From assembly GCA_966211955.1 (NCBI GenBank), contig CBIHOF010000005.1, positions 186,001-250,000 on the forward strand: 64,000 nucleotides of DNA, written 5' to 3'. Each line of letters begins with the position of its first letter. Positions within the stretch are counted from its first letter, which is position 1. A program made the position numbers and the translations under genes. Under the pieces are notes generated by a model that was not told the DNA's origin, searched no databases, and worked only from the letters and a program-made list of their open reading frames with translations. Below, in pieces: positions 24,990 to 33,289 of this stretch. The stretch is from Albitalea sp966211955. GTDB lineage: Bacteria; Pseudomonadota; Gammaproteobacteria; Burkholderiales; Burkholderiaceae_C.

Positions 24990-25907
24990 TCAGAACGGCG
25001 CCGACAGGTCTGCGGTCTGGGCACCGTTCGTCGCGGACTTCAACTGCGCTTCGAGGCTTGTGACCATTGCGCGCAATGCCGTGTTCTCCGCGCTGAGCGA
25101 CGCGACGCGTTGCCGCAGGGATTCGACGGTGTCTTCCGGCGCCGCGGCGTCGATCTGCACCGCGGCCGAATCATTCGCCGGCTTGCGGCGAGATTCGCGC
25201 ACTCGCTTGGCCGCGAGCTTCAATTCATCTTTGCCGGCGGCCGCGGCGGCGATCTGTTCTTCGGCGGGCAAGCTCGCGACGGCGGCCGCGGCGTTGATCG
25301 AGATGGTGCCTGCCCGCACCGCAGCGACGAGCTCGGGCGCAGCCTGCTTCTGGATCTTCTCGATCAGCACGACCTGGCTGCTGCTCAGGCGCGCAGCCTT
25401 GGCCAGCGCTTCTCGAGTGGCCAGGGTCTCGAGTGTTGGTGCGGGCGTCGCCTCGCCTGTCGCATCAGCATCCGCCCGACGCTCATCGCCGACCGATGCA
25501 TCCGATGCCGTGCTCGCCGCCACCCCGGCACGCGCCTGACGCTGCGCCACGATCTCGCGCTTGCGCAGCGCAAGCACACCGCGCTGGAAGTCCGACACGC
25601 TGCGACGCCCGAGGTGCTGGTCGATCATCCACAGGTGCACGTCCTCGATGGACTGGAAGCGCGTGTTCTGCACCGTCTGGAACGGCAGGCCGTGCTTGCG
25701 GCAGATGCCGTAGCGGTTGTGCCCGTCCACCAGCACGTCGCCCCACAGCACCAGCGCATCGCGGCAGCCCTCGGCCAGGATGCTGCGCTCCAGCGCTTCA
25801 TGTTCGTCCGCGGTCAACGGGTCGATGTAGGTCTTGAGTTCTTCGTTGACGACGAGGTCCATGGGCGCGAGTGCGATCGGTGTGAAAGCGGACAAAGGGG
25901 CGCGCAT
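24990..25907 (-). CDS. Orphan ParB/Sulfiredoxin-like N-terminal domain protein
   Basis: 305 aa from the ATG at 25907. Residues about 14-105 resemble a ParB-like nuclease/NTPase fold (DPLTADEHEALERSILAEG, VLVDGHNRYGICRKHGLPF), with the GHNRY-type motif where canonical ParB has GERR. The middle holds a helical DNA-binding-like segment (SSSQVVLIEKIQKQA, GTISINAAAAVASL), and the C-terminus from about 255 is a predicted coiled coil (ESLRQRVASLSAENTALRAM). There is no parA, parS cluster or replication gene nearby, so it is probably a regulator and not the chromosomal partition ParB. The true start could be an internal Met. Confidence 0.75.
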   Translation of the reverse strand: MRAPLSAFTPIALAPMDLVVNEELKTYIDPLTADEHEALERSILAEGCRDALVLWGDVLVDGHNRYGICRKHGLPFQTVQNTRFQSIEDVHLWMIDQHLGRRSVSDFQRGVLALRKREIVAQRQARAGVAASTASDASVGDERRADADATGEATPAPTLETLATREALAKAARLSSSQVVLIEKIQKQAAPELVAAVRAGTISINAAAAVASLPAEEQIAAAAAGKDELKLAAKRVRESRRKPANDSAAVQIDAAAPEDTVESLRQRVASLSAENTALRAMVTSLEAQLKSATNGAQTADLSAPF

Positions 25908-26067
25908 TGTAGGCAGGCGCATCGCCCGCCCATGGGTGCGCCGTCGTGAAGACGTGAACGACGCTACGTATTTTCACGAACCGCTGCGTCGGCCTCTGGT
26001 CAGGGATGCCGCCGGATCATTCAGTCACTTAACCGCTGGCCCGTTCGGCGCGTCAGAAAGTGAGCCC

Positions 26068-26493
26068 ATGAAAGACCGTGACCTGACCCGAGGACTCTTC
26101 CTCATGGCGATCTCGCTGGCCTTCGGCCTGCAGGCGCTGCGCTATCCCATCGGGCAGTTCAGCCATGCGGGGCCGGGCCTGTTCCCGCTGATGGTGAGCT
26201 GCATGCTCTTCCTCGTCGGGGTGGCGACCGTCGTGCGTTCGCGCTTCACCGAGAAGGCCAGGCTCGAGTTCAACTTCAAGAACATCGGGCTCATCCTGTC
26301 CAGCCTCGCCGGCTTCTCCTTCATCTCCGCGCACGTGAACATGATCGCGGGCATCGTCTTCATGGTGTTCTGGTCCGCGTTCGCGGGCAGCTCCACCTAC
26401 TCGGTGGTGCGCAACCTCAAGATCTCCGCCGGCCTCGTGATCATGGCGCTGGCGTTCCAGAAGCTTCTCGGCCTCAACCTGCCCCTCTACTGA
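26068..26493 (+). CDS. tctB: Tripartite tricarboxylate transporter small permease
   Basis: 141 aa with four hydrophobic segments, the normal size of TctB. With TctA it forms the membrane part of a solute-binding-protein-dependent secondary transporter for citrate-like or other carboxylates. The start is MKDRDLTRGLFLM; the frame is open far upstream but only this start gives the standard length. Its stop overlaps the tctA start by one base. Confidence 0.88.
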   Translation: MKDRDLTRGLFLMAISLAFGLQALRYPIGQFSHAGPGLFPLMVSCMLFLVGVATVVRSRFTEKARLEFNFKNIGLILSSLAGFSFISAHVNMIAGIVFMVFWSAFAGSSTYSVVRNLKISAGLVIMALAFQKLLGLNLPLY

Positions 26494-28037
26494 TGGACGT
26501 CCTGCACAACCTCGCATTCGGCTTCAGCCACGCACTGACGCTGCAGAACCTGATGTTCTGCGCCCTCGGTTGCACGGTGGGCACGCTCGTCGGCCTGCTG
26601 CCGGGTCTCGGCCCGCTGGCCACCATCAGCCTGCTGCTGCCACTCACCTACTCCATCCCCACGACCGGCGCGCTCATCATGCTCGCGGGCATCTACTACG
26701 GGGCGCAGTACGGCGACAGCGTGAGTGCCATCACGATGAAGATCCCGCATGCGAGCAGCATCGTGGCCTGCATCGACGGCTACCAGATGACGCTCAAGGG
26801 CAAGACGGGCCTGGCCCTCTTCACCGCGGGCGTCTCCAGCTTCATCGGCGGCACGGTGGCCATCGTCGTGCTGTCCTGGCTCGCGCCGGTGCTGGGCGAA
26901 GTGGCCTTCCTCTTCGGCCCGGCCGACTATTGCGCGCTGATGCTGGTGGGCTTCGTGTGCGTGAGCTTCGTCACCACCGGCAGCCTGCTCAACGGATTGG
27001 CCATGTGCCTCATCGGCGTGCTGCTCGCGCAGATCGGCACCGACGTGATGAGCGGGCAGCAACGCTTCACCATGGACTTCCAGTTCCTCGCGGACGGCGT
27101 GGGCCTCGTGAGCATCGCGCTGGGCTGCTTCGGTATCGCGGAGATCACCAAGAACCTGGACAACCGTGATGAGCGCACGCCCTTCAACGGCAAGATCAAG
27201 CTCATGCCGACTTGGGCCGAGTTCAAGCGCATCATCCCGAGCGCCTTGCGTGGCAGCGCGGTCGGCTCCTTCCTGGGCATCCTGCCCGGCGGCGGCCCGG
27301 TGATTGCGCAGTTCGCCGCCTACGCCATCGACAAGAAGTTCAGCAAGTACAAGCACGAGATCGGCACGGGCGCGATCGAAGGCGTGGCCGGCCAGGCCGC
27401 GGCGGACGAAGCCGCATCGCGCACGAGCTTCATCCCGCTCATGAGCATCGGCATCCCCGAGAACCCGGTGATGGCGCTGATGCTCGCGGCCTTCATCATC
27501 AAGGGCATCCAGCCCGGGCCCAACATGATCGGCAGCCACCCGGAACTCTTCTGGGGACTGGTGGCCAGCATGTGGGTGGGCAACTGCTTCCTGATCATCC
27601 TGAACGTGCCGCTGGTGCGCTACTGGCTGTCGGTGTTCAAGATCCCGTACAACGTGCTGTTCCCGTCGATCCTGTTCTTCTGCTGCATCGGCACCTACAG
27701 CGTCAACAACAGCCTGGACGACATCTTCATCACGGCGGTGTTCGGCCTGCTGGGCTACATCTTCGTGCGGCTTGAGATGGATGCGGCGCCTCTGATGCTG
27801 GGCTTCATCCTCGGGCCCATGCTGGAAGAGAACTTCCGGCGCGCATTGCTCATCAGCCGCGGCAGCTTCGGCGCGTTCTTCACGCGGCCGATCAGCGGCA
27901 CCTTGCTCGCGCTGATTGGTGTGTTCATCGTGTGGCAGTTGGTGTCGTTCGTTCGGCAGTCGCGCAAGGGGCCGGTGGCGCAAACACATCCGCCGGCGGA
28001 GATCGAGCCGCAAGCCGAACCGCAGTCGGCGGTGTGA
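26493..28037 (+). CDS. tctA: Tripartite tricarboxylate transporter large permease
   Basis: 514 aa, about 12 transmembrane segments, full-length TctA. The glycine-rich signature GCTVGTLVGLLPGLGPLATI lies in the first helix region, GILPGGGPVIAQFAAYA in the second half, and KKFSKYKHEIGTGAIEGVAGQ follows it. It moves the substrate delivered by a periplasmic TctC-type binding protein. No tctC is present next to the pair, so the binding protein must be encoded elsewhere (such orphan TctAB pairs are common in Burkholderiales). Translation is coupled to tctB (ATGA-type overlap). Confidence 0.94.
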   Translation: MDVLHNLAFGFSHALTLQNLMFCALGCTVGTLVGLLPGLGPLATISLLLPLTYSIPTTGALIMLAGIYYGAQYGDSVSAITMKIPHASSIVACIDGYQMTLKGKTGLALFTAGVSSFIGGTVAIVVLSWLAPVLGEVAFLFGPADYCALMLVGFVCVSFVTTGSLLNGLAMCLIGVLLAQIGTDVMSGQQRFTMDFQFLADGVGLVSIALGCFGIAEITKNLDNRDERTPFNGKIKLMPTWAEFKRIIPSALRGSAVGSFLGILPGGGPVIAQFAAYAIDKKFSKYKHEIGTGAIEGVAGQAAADEAASRTSFIPLMSIGIPENPVMALMLAAFIIKGIQPGPNMIGSHPELFWGLVASMWVGNCFLIILNVPLVRYWLSVFKIPYNVLFPSILFFCCIGTYSVNNSLDDIFITAVFGLLGYIFVRLEMDAAPLMLGFILGPMLEENFRRALLISRGSFGAFFTRPISGTLLALIGVFIVWQLVSFVRQSRKGPVAQTHPPAEIEPQAEPQSAV

Positions 28038-28061
28038 GCGCGGAGCCCATCAAGCGAAAGT

Positions 28062-28390
28062 GTGAAGCGAGCCGATAGGCCGGATTCTGTGCGTCGGCGC
28101 CTTCTTGCGAAGACGCCAACGTGACCGCCATTCCTCTGGGCCATGCATCGCTGCGATGGCTCGATGCTACCTACCCGCACACTCCCCGGGCCGGATCAAC
28201 GTGTGCCTATTTGGTATTGCTGCGCGTAGAGATTGCCCGTTTCACCCGAACTGAATCGGCTCGTCTCTGTTGCTCTGATCCTCACCTTGCGGTGGACAGT
28301 CGTTAGCTGCTACGCCGCCCTGCGCAGTCCGGACCTTCCTCCAGTGCGCCCTTTCGGGCCTTGCACCAGCGGCGGTCTGGCTCGCTTCAC
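28062..28390 (-). ncRNA. rnpB: RNase P RNA, bacterial class A
   Basis: About 329 nt. The 5' end GTGAAGCGAGCC pairs perfectly with the 3' end GGCTCGCTTCAC (helix P1). Conserved blocks in order on the minus strand are GAGGAAGGTCCGGACT, the CAGAGCAACAGAGA stretch, CCAAATAGG, GGGTAGGTAGCATCGAG, and the 3' block CAGAATCCGGCCTATCGG. It is the catalytic RNA that trims 5' leaders from pre-tRNA. Ends are set by the P1 helix. Confidence 0.96.
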
Positions 28391-28397
28391 GGGGCGG

Positions 28398-28403
28398 ATT
28401 ATC
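28398..28403 (-). promoter_or_regulatory. Probable rnpB -10 element
   Basis: GATAAT on the minus strand is placed 7 bases upstream of the RNase P RNA 5' end, the correct spacing for a sigma-70 -10 hexamer. The -35 region 16-18 bases further (ATGAAG or nearby) is poor. Confidence 0.6.
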
Positions 28404-28614
28404 TCGTAGCTCGTGCTCTGCTTCATCTGGCGGGTCGAGCAAAGGCGCGGGTGGGCAGGCGGCACCCGCCACCCCCGCTACGCAATCCAAGGTCCAAAGC
28501 GGACAAGCGAACGTAGGGGCATCCAACGCCCCTGCTAGGGATGTCGAACCCCTCCCCCGTCGCCTACCTTTGCACCGCGGTCGCGACGCATCCATTCACT
28601 CGGGAGAAGACATC

Positions 28615-30996
28615 ATGGCAACGAACAAGCGCCCCTCGGGCGCGGGGCAAGCTTTGCCCGACGAAACACGCATGCTTCGCGACGCGCAGACGGCGCTGGC
28701 CGCATTCAACGCAGACGACGACGCCAACGAACCCATCGACGACGACTTTCGCTTCGTGCTGGGCGAACTGCTGAACGCCTACAAGCCGGTGCTCGAAGCC
28801 GACCTCAAGCGCACCGAATCACCGGACGCGCTCATCAAGGAAGCGCTGGACAACCCGCCCAGCTGCGAGGACGAGTTCGCCCAGGCGATGCAGCTCTTCG
28901 AGCGCTTCACGAGCGAAGAGGTCGCGCAACGCGTGTTGCCCGCAGCCATCCGCGAAGTGCTCGGGCCGATCGAGCGCTGGCGCTGGTGCCTCTTGCACCT
29001 GCGCTGCTGCATCATCTTCGGCTGGCTTCTGTGCCGCGGGCCGCGCACCTTCGCCGGGTCCAGCTACTACCTCTACCGCTACTGGCGATGCGTGCGTGAA
29101 GTGCTCGGCGCGCCGGTGTCCAACCCGCCGACCGTCGCCGAGCGCGCCGATTTCACCGTGCTCGTGCAGGCGCTGGCGCAGGCCACCAAGCCCTACCTCG
29201 ACGACCAGCTCGCGAACGTCGAATTCCCGCAAGGCGTGCCCGACGACATCTTCAGCGGACGGCTGGATTGCTTCGACGGGCAAGACGCCTCCGTGCAGAT
29301 CCTCGAGCGGCTGCTCAGCACCGACACCGCCGCTGCGCTCATGGGCCGCGAGCTCATCGCCAAGTACCGCGTCGACCCGCTCTTCTGGTTCTGCCGCTGC
29401 TGGTGCCTGTGCGCCATCCGCTTCGGCTGCTGCCTCGCGCGTGCCCGCAACCTGCGCGACGTGCTGCGCTGCCTGCGCTCGTACCGCGCCTGCCTGCGCC
29501 GCTGCGTGCGGCCGCTGCATTGCGCGCTCACGGCGCCCACCGGCTGCATTCGCGGCGAGACGGACATCCTGCCCGGCCGAATTCTTGAGCCAGTCAAGGG
29601 CGATGCTGAAGGCCTGGATTTCGCACGCTACCTCATCGAGGTGCAGGACCCAGACGGCAACCTGCTGGGCGGCGTGGTCGTCTACCCCAACAACGTCGGC
29701 AGCCCGGACGTGGCGGCGGTGCAGGGCAACTTCGTGGTGTCGGGCGGCACGCTCGGCTGGATCGACACGCGCAAGTGCGCGGTGGATGCGGGCATTGCGC
29801 TGCTCACCTCCACCACCTTCACCGTGACGCTGCGCGTCTTTGCGACCAACGGCTCGCAGGTCAACCCGCCGTGCGTCACCACCTTCTCGCTGTCGGTGGA
29901 CGAGGTCTACATCAAGCGCGTGTCCACGCCCTGGTCGGTTGATTTCACCAACCCGGCGGAGCCGCTTCGCACGAGCAACAGCGGGGCATCGCCCGAGGCC
30001 ACCGCCGGCGGCGCGATGCATGTGCGCGGCGCGGCCAACGTGTACGGCTGCTCGGGCGAGAAGATCAAGGAATACACGCTGTGGGCGATTCCCGACCCCA
30101 CCTTCAGCGTGCCGCAGCCGCCGCCCTTCAGCGCCATCGTGCCGGGGGCCGATTGGGTGCTCGTTCGCCACATCACCTTCGGCCCGCAGACGATTGCGCA
30201 GCCCTCGGGGCCGCCAATCAACTTCACCGCCGACCAGGTGCGCGCCTACAACGTACTCGACGGTGACCCGGAGCCGGACGTGCTGACCAACGTGTGGAGC
30301 ACCCGCTCGGAATGCGTGTGCGTGCACATCGACTCGACGCTGCTGTGCTTGTGCACCAACGTTCCCTCGCTCGCACCCAGCGCCTTCGACAGCAACGCAC
30401 TGCCGAAGATGAACCCGGTGCTCGAAGGCGGCACGGGCAAGTTCAGCTTCCTGATGCAGGTGGTGGACACCAACGGGAACACCTACTACGACATCCAGCG
30501 GGTGTGGGTGGACAACGAGCCGATCAAGGCGGCCATCACTGGCATCGGCGGGCAGGCGCCTTGCGCGGACCTGTACACGCAGACGCACGAAGGCATCTTC
30601 AAGACGGTGCAGGTGCGCGGCTTCGCGTGGGACCAGTACATCGACCCCACCGACACCGTCACGCCGACGAGCGACAACTTCGATCGCTACACGGTGCACT
30701 TCCTCAAGCAGAGCGCGGCCACGCCGGCGCTGCTGATGGATTCGACGTCGCCGGTGCCGGCGCGGCCGCTGCCACTCGCGGTGGACACGCTCACCAACTG
30801 GAACCTGCAGTCAGTGGACGCGGCGACCAACCCGATGGGCCTCGCACCCGACCAGTTGCTCGGGCCCGGGGAAGCCTGCGTCTACAACGTGATCCTGCAA
30901 GTCAATGACAAGACGGTGGTGAACGAGGCCACCAACCACTACTCGGGCTGGGTGCTGTTCCCGATCAAGATCATCAACGGGCCGGAACCGCTGTGA
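28615..30996 (+). CDS. Large cysteine-rich protein with internal duplication, unknown function
   Basis: 793 aa; start ATG 28615 after GGGAGAAG. No known domain recognised. Two homologous units of ~125 residues lie at about 44-166 and 178-302. Each has a helical part (LLNAYKPVLEADL / LAQATKPYLDDQL, then LFERFTSEEVAQ / LERLLSTDTAAA) followed by a Cys/Trp-rich basic stretch (WRWCLLHLRCCIIFGWLLC and FWFCRCWCLCAIRFGCC). The second stretch has more than ten cysteines in 50 residues. From about 310 to the end the protein is beta-rich, with Ig- or PKD-like strands and further cysteines (SECVCVHIDSTLLCLC). No signal peptide is visible. It heads a three-gene set with a DUF1360 membrane protein and an MGCCG small protein. 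Confidence 0.8.
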   Translation: MATNKRPSGAGQALPDETRMLRDAQTALAAFNADDDANEPIDDDFRFVLGELLNAYKPVLEADLKRTESPDALIKEALDNPPSCEDEFAQAMQLFERFTSEEVAQRVLPAAIREVLGPIERWRWCLLHLRCCIIFGWLLCRGPRTFAGSSYYLYRYWRCVREVLGAPVSNPPTVAERADFTVLVQALAQATKPYLDDQLANVEFPQGVPDDIFSGRLDCFDGQDASVQILERLLSTDTAAALMGRELIAKYRVDPLFWFCRCWCLCAIRFGCCLARARNLRDVLRCLRSYRACLRRCVRPLHCALTAPTGCIRGETDILPGRILEPVKGDAEGLDFARYLIEVQDPDGNLLGGVVVYPNNVGSPDVAAVQGNFVVSGGTLGWIDTRKCAVDAGIALLTSTTFTVTLRVFATNGSQVNPPCVTTFSLSVDEVYIKRVSTPWSVDFTNPAEPLRTSNSGASPEATAGGAMHVRGAANVYGCSGEKIKEYTLWAIPDPTFSVPQPPPFSAIVPGADWVLVRHITFGPQTIAQPSGPPINFTADQVRAYNVLDGDPEPDVLTNVWSTRSECVCVHIDSTLLCLCTNVPSLAPSAFDSNALPKMNPVLEGGTGKFSFLMQVVDTNGNTYYDIQRVWVDNEPIKAAITGIGGQAPCADLYTQTHEGIFKTVQVRGFAWDQYIDPTDTVTPTSDNFDRYTVHFLKQSAATPALLMDSTSPVPARPLPLAVDTLTNWNLQSVDAATNPMGLAPDQLLGPGEACVYNVILQVNDKTVVNEATNHYSGWVLFPIKIINGPEPL

Positions 30997-31006
30997 TCCT
31001 CGCGTG

Positions 31007-31342
31007 ATGGACGAGCTGTCGTTCTGGACGCGCTTTGCCCTGGCCGGCCTCGCTTGCTGGCGGGTGACTCACCTGCTCGCGAGCGAGGACGGCCCGGGCG
31101 AAGCCGTGCTGCGGGTGCGGCGCTTCCTGGGCGACAGCGTGTTCGGGCGGGCGATGGATTGCTTCTATTGCCTGTCGTTCTGGGTGGCGGGGCCGCTGGC
31201 CTTGCTGCTCGCGCAGGACCTGCTTGGGTGGGTGCTGGCGTGGCTGGCCCTCTCGGGCGCGGCGTGCCTGCTGGAGCGGGTGTCGGTGCGAGCCGGGCAC
31301 TCGGCCGAGCAGGCCGGTGAACACACGAGTGAAGGAGAGTGA
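31007..31342 (+). CDS. DUF1360-like small membrane protein
   Basis: 111 aa. It has two to three hydrophobic segments and the family-like CFYCLSFWV motif (Cys52 and Cys55 at the start of a helix), as seen in DUF1360 proteins, whose best-known member is a Bacillus sporulation protein of unclear function. A GTG codon directly before the ATG is an alternative start. It lies 10 bases after the Cys-rich gene and one base before the MGCCG gene, so one transcript is expected. Being the only membrane protein of the set, it may anchor the other two; this is inference. Confidence 0.75.
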   Translation: MDELSFWTRFALAGLACWRVTHLLASEDGPGEAVLRVRRFLGDSVFGRAMDCFYCLSFWVAGPLALLLAQDLLGWVLAWLALSGAACLLERVSVRAGHSAEQAGEHTSEGE

Positions 31343-31343
31343 G

Positions 31344-31595
31344 ATGGGATGCTGTGGGCAAGGACGCGCCGCGATTCGCGCGACTTCTTCGTTCGATGCG
31401 CCGCTGCCAAGGCAGGTGCCTGATCGTGGCGTGGTGCGGGTGCTGGTGAGGTACCTGGCGCGAGCGCCGGTGAGCGTGCGAGGCGTGCACACGGGCCGCA
31501 TGTACAGCTTCGATGGAGAGCAGGCGGAGATGCACGTCGAGGCGCAGGACGCGGCGGCTTTGCTGCAATCGCGCTTCTTCGTTCGGGCGGACTAG
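31344..31595 (+). CDS. Small MGCCG-start protein of the Cys-rich cassette
   Basis: 83 aa with N-terminus MGCCGQGRAAIRAT, then a compact beta-like segment VRVLVRYLARAPVSVRGVHT leading into GRMYSFDGEQ and ending QDAAALLQSRFFVRAD. The GAAGGAGAG RBS before ATG 31344 is strong. The GCC pair at the N-terminus could bind metal or be lipid-modified if exported, but no signal peptide is present. I associate such MGCCG proteins with DUF1360 neighbours from memory only; the function is unknown. Confidence 0.7.
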   Translation: MGCCGQGRAAIRATSSFDAPLPRQVPDRGVVRVLVRYLARAPVSVRGVHTGRMYSFDGEQAEMHVEAQDAAALLQSRFFVRAD

Positions 31596-31616
31596 CCGTT
31601 GCCGGCTTCGTCTCGG

Positions 31617-32372
31617 CTAGCCCTTGATGAGCGGCCGGAAGACGAACTCGTCATCGTAGAACCGGCCGTCCTCGTTCGCGGGCCACCAACCGGGGACTCC
31701 GAGGACGGGCATGGGCAGCCAGGGGCGTCGGGCGAGTCGATCCGCCTGCAGTTCCCGCGTCACGACGTCGTCGAGCGTCGAGCCCGAAGCCAATCGCCAG
31801 ACGTGAGCCGTGATGGGCTTGCGTGGCGAGACGAGCTTCTCGAGCAAGGCATGGCCGAAGAGGATCATCCTCGTGCCGCGCCAATCGCCGCGGCGCTTGA
31901 TGAAGAGCGTCTTCCAGTCGCGCGCAGCGAGCGCATCGGCGAGTGGCGGATCGGCCCACCACAGCGCCGCGTTCTCGTCGAACAAGGTGAGCGCGTCGCG
32001 CAGCGCCCCTCGCGTGGCACCGATGCCTGAGCGCTCGATCGCCTCGGCCTGCAGTTCGTTGAGGCGACGCTTGATCTTCGGGAACGCCAGCCACACCAGC
32101 GCATTGAAGAAGTCGTGCAGGTTGCCGCGCGTGGGCACGCAGGCGCGCCGAAAGATGAAGGCCTCGTAGGCGTCGCGCGCGGGCAGTTCATCCGGCGAGA
32201 CGAAGCGCAAGGGGCCAGCTTGCAAGGCGATGCGTTGCTGCACTGCGAGTTCATTGAGCGCATCGTGCAAGGGCACGCCCCGATGGAGCATCGCGCAGGC
32301 CGACTCGCCGTGACCGCGATACGGCTCAAGCCAGGGTAGATGCCAATCGATGGCTCTCCAGAACCTCATCAC
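31617..32372 (-). CDS. DUF3025 family protein
   Basis: 251 aa, full length for DUF3025, a family of unknown function common in Beta- and Gammaproteobacteria. Recognisable parts are the N-terminal DWHLPWLEPYR, FVSPDELPARDAYEAFIF, and HDFFNALVWLAFPKIKRRLNE in the middle. No catalytic motif is clear. The gene is convergent with the Cys-rich cassette, with 21 bases between stops, and is not expected to belong to it. Confidence 0.82.
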   Translation of the reverse strand: MMRFWRAIDWHLPWLEPYRGHGESACAMLHRGVPLHDALNELAVQQRIALQAGPLRFVSPDELPARDAYEAFIFRRACVPTRGNLHDFFNALVWLAFPKIKRRLNELQAEAIERSGIGATRGALRDALTLFDENAALWWADPPLADALAARDWKTLFIKRRGDWRGTRMILFGHALLEKLVSPRKPITAHVWRLASGSTLDDVVTRELQADRLARRPWLPMPVLGVPGWWPANEDGRFYDDEFVFRPLIKG

Positions 32373-32425
32373 TGAATGAATTCAGATTGGCGGTGCGGGC
32401 GCGCTGAACCCGGCGGCCGAAGCGG

Positions 32426-33289
32426 TCAGGCCCTGGCCGCCCTCGCCTGCCGCTTGTCCCGCAGCACGAACTGCGAGCCGCGGCGGTCCAGCTCGAACAG
32501 CTGCGTCGCCTCGATGAGATCGATCAGCTTTCGATAGCCGTAGTTGCGCGGGTCAAAAGATGCCTGGTTGCCGATCTGCTGGCCCACCGAGCCGAGCGCC
32601 GACCAGCCGTCTTCACCAGCGGCTGATTCCACCGCGTTGCGCAGCAAGGTGACGAGCCGGGCATCGCGGCGCAGCGCCGTCGTGTCCTGCTTGAGCGGCG
32701 ATGCAATGTCGGCACTCGCCGCCGCGGGTTCGGGCGCTGCCACGGGCTCCTTCGCGTTGGCCGACTCGCGGCCCTTGCGTCGCGACTTGGCGGGGGCCTT
32801 GGCAGGCTTGTCCGCCTTCGCGGGCCTCTCCACCTCGTCGGTTTCCGGATCGGCACCGAGGTTCTCAAGGTACAAGAACCGCGAGCACGCATTGACGAAC
32901 GGCATCGGCGTCTTCTTCGCTCCAAAGCCGAACACCTGGGCACCCTTGGCCTTCAGGTGCATCACCAGCGGCGTGAAGTCGCTGTCGGACGAGACGATGC
33001 CGAAGGCCTCGGGCCGGTCGGTGTAGAGCAAGTCCATCGCGTCGATGACCATGCCCATGTCGGTCGCGTTCTTGCCCTTGCTGTAGTCGAACTGCTGGAT
33101 GGGGCGGATGGCGTATTCGTGCAGCACCGCCTCCCAGCCCTTGAGCCCGTCCTTCTTCCAGTTGCCGTAGGCGCGGCGGATGTTGCTCACGCCGATCTTG
33201 GCAAGCTCCGCGAGGATGACGTCGATCTTGCTCGCGGGCGAGTTGTCGGCGTCGATGAGAAGCGCGATGCGCGGCTGGTTGTCGATCAT
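32426..33289 (-). CDS. NYN domain (LabA/PIN-like) putative RNase with OST-HTH domain
   Basis: 287 aa. Residues about 6-150 form a NYN domain: LLIDADNSP (Asp13), NATDMGMVIDAMD and SSDSDFTPL supply the acidic cluster of a Mg-dependent RNase. A charged linker (RPAKADKPAKAPAKSRRKG) leads to a C-terminal OST-HTH/LOTUS-like domain (about 210-285: LVTLLRNAVESAAGEDGWSA, NYGYRKLIDLIEATQLFEL), which binds RNA in other proteins. The ATG overlaps the pyrC stop by 4 bases (ATGA), implying translational coupling. The RNA target is unknown. Confidence 0.88.
   Translation of the reverse strand: MIDNQPRIALLIDADNSPASKIDVILAELAKIGVSNIRRAYGNWKKDGLKGWEAVLHEYAIRPIQQFDYSKGKNATDMGMVIDAMDLLYTDRPEAFGIVSSDSDFTPLVMHLKAKGAQVFGFGAKKTPMPFVNACSRFLYLENLGADPETDEVERPAKADKPAKAPAKSRRKGRESANAKEPVAAPEPAAASADIASPLKQDTTALRRDARLVTLLRNAVESAAGEDGWSALGSVGQQIGNQASFDPRNYGYRKLIDLIEATQLFELDRRGSQFVLRDKRQARAARA

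Noticed and set aside
24990..25907. Chromosome partition ParB near the replication origin
   Set aside because: No parA, gidB, dnaA or parS-like sites nearby, and the GERR-type motif is replaced by GHNRY.
26068..28037. A complete tctCBA transporter operon
   Set aside because: No TctC-type binding protein gene is adjacent; only tctB and tctA are present.
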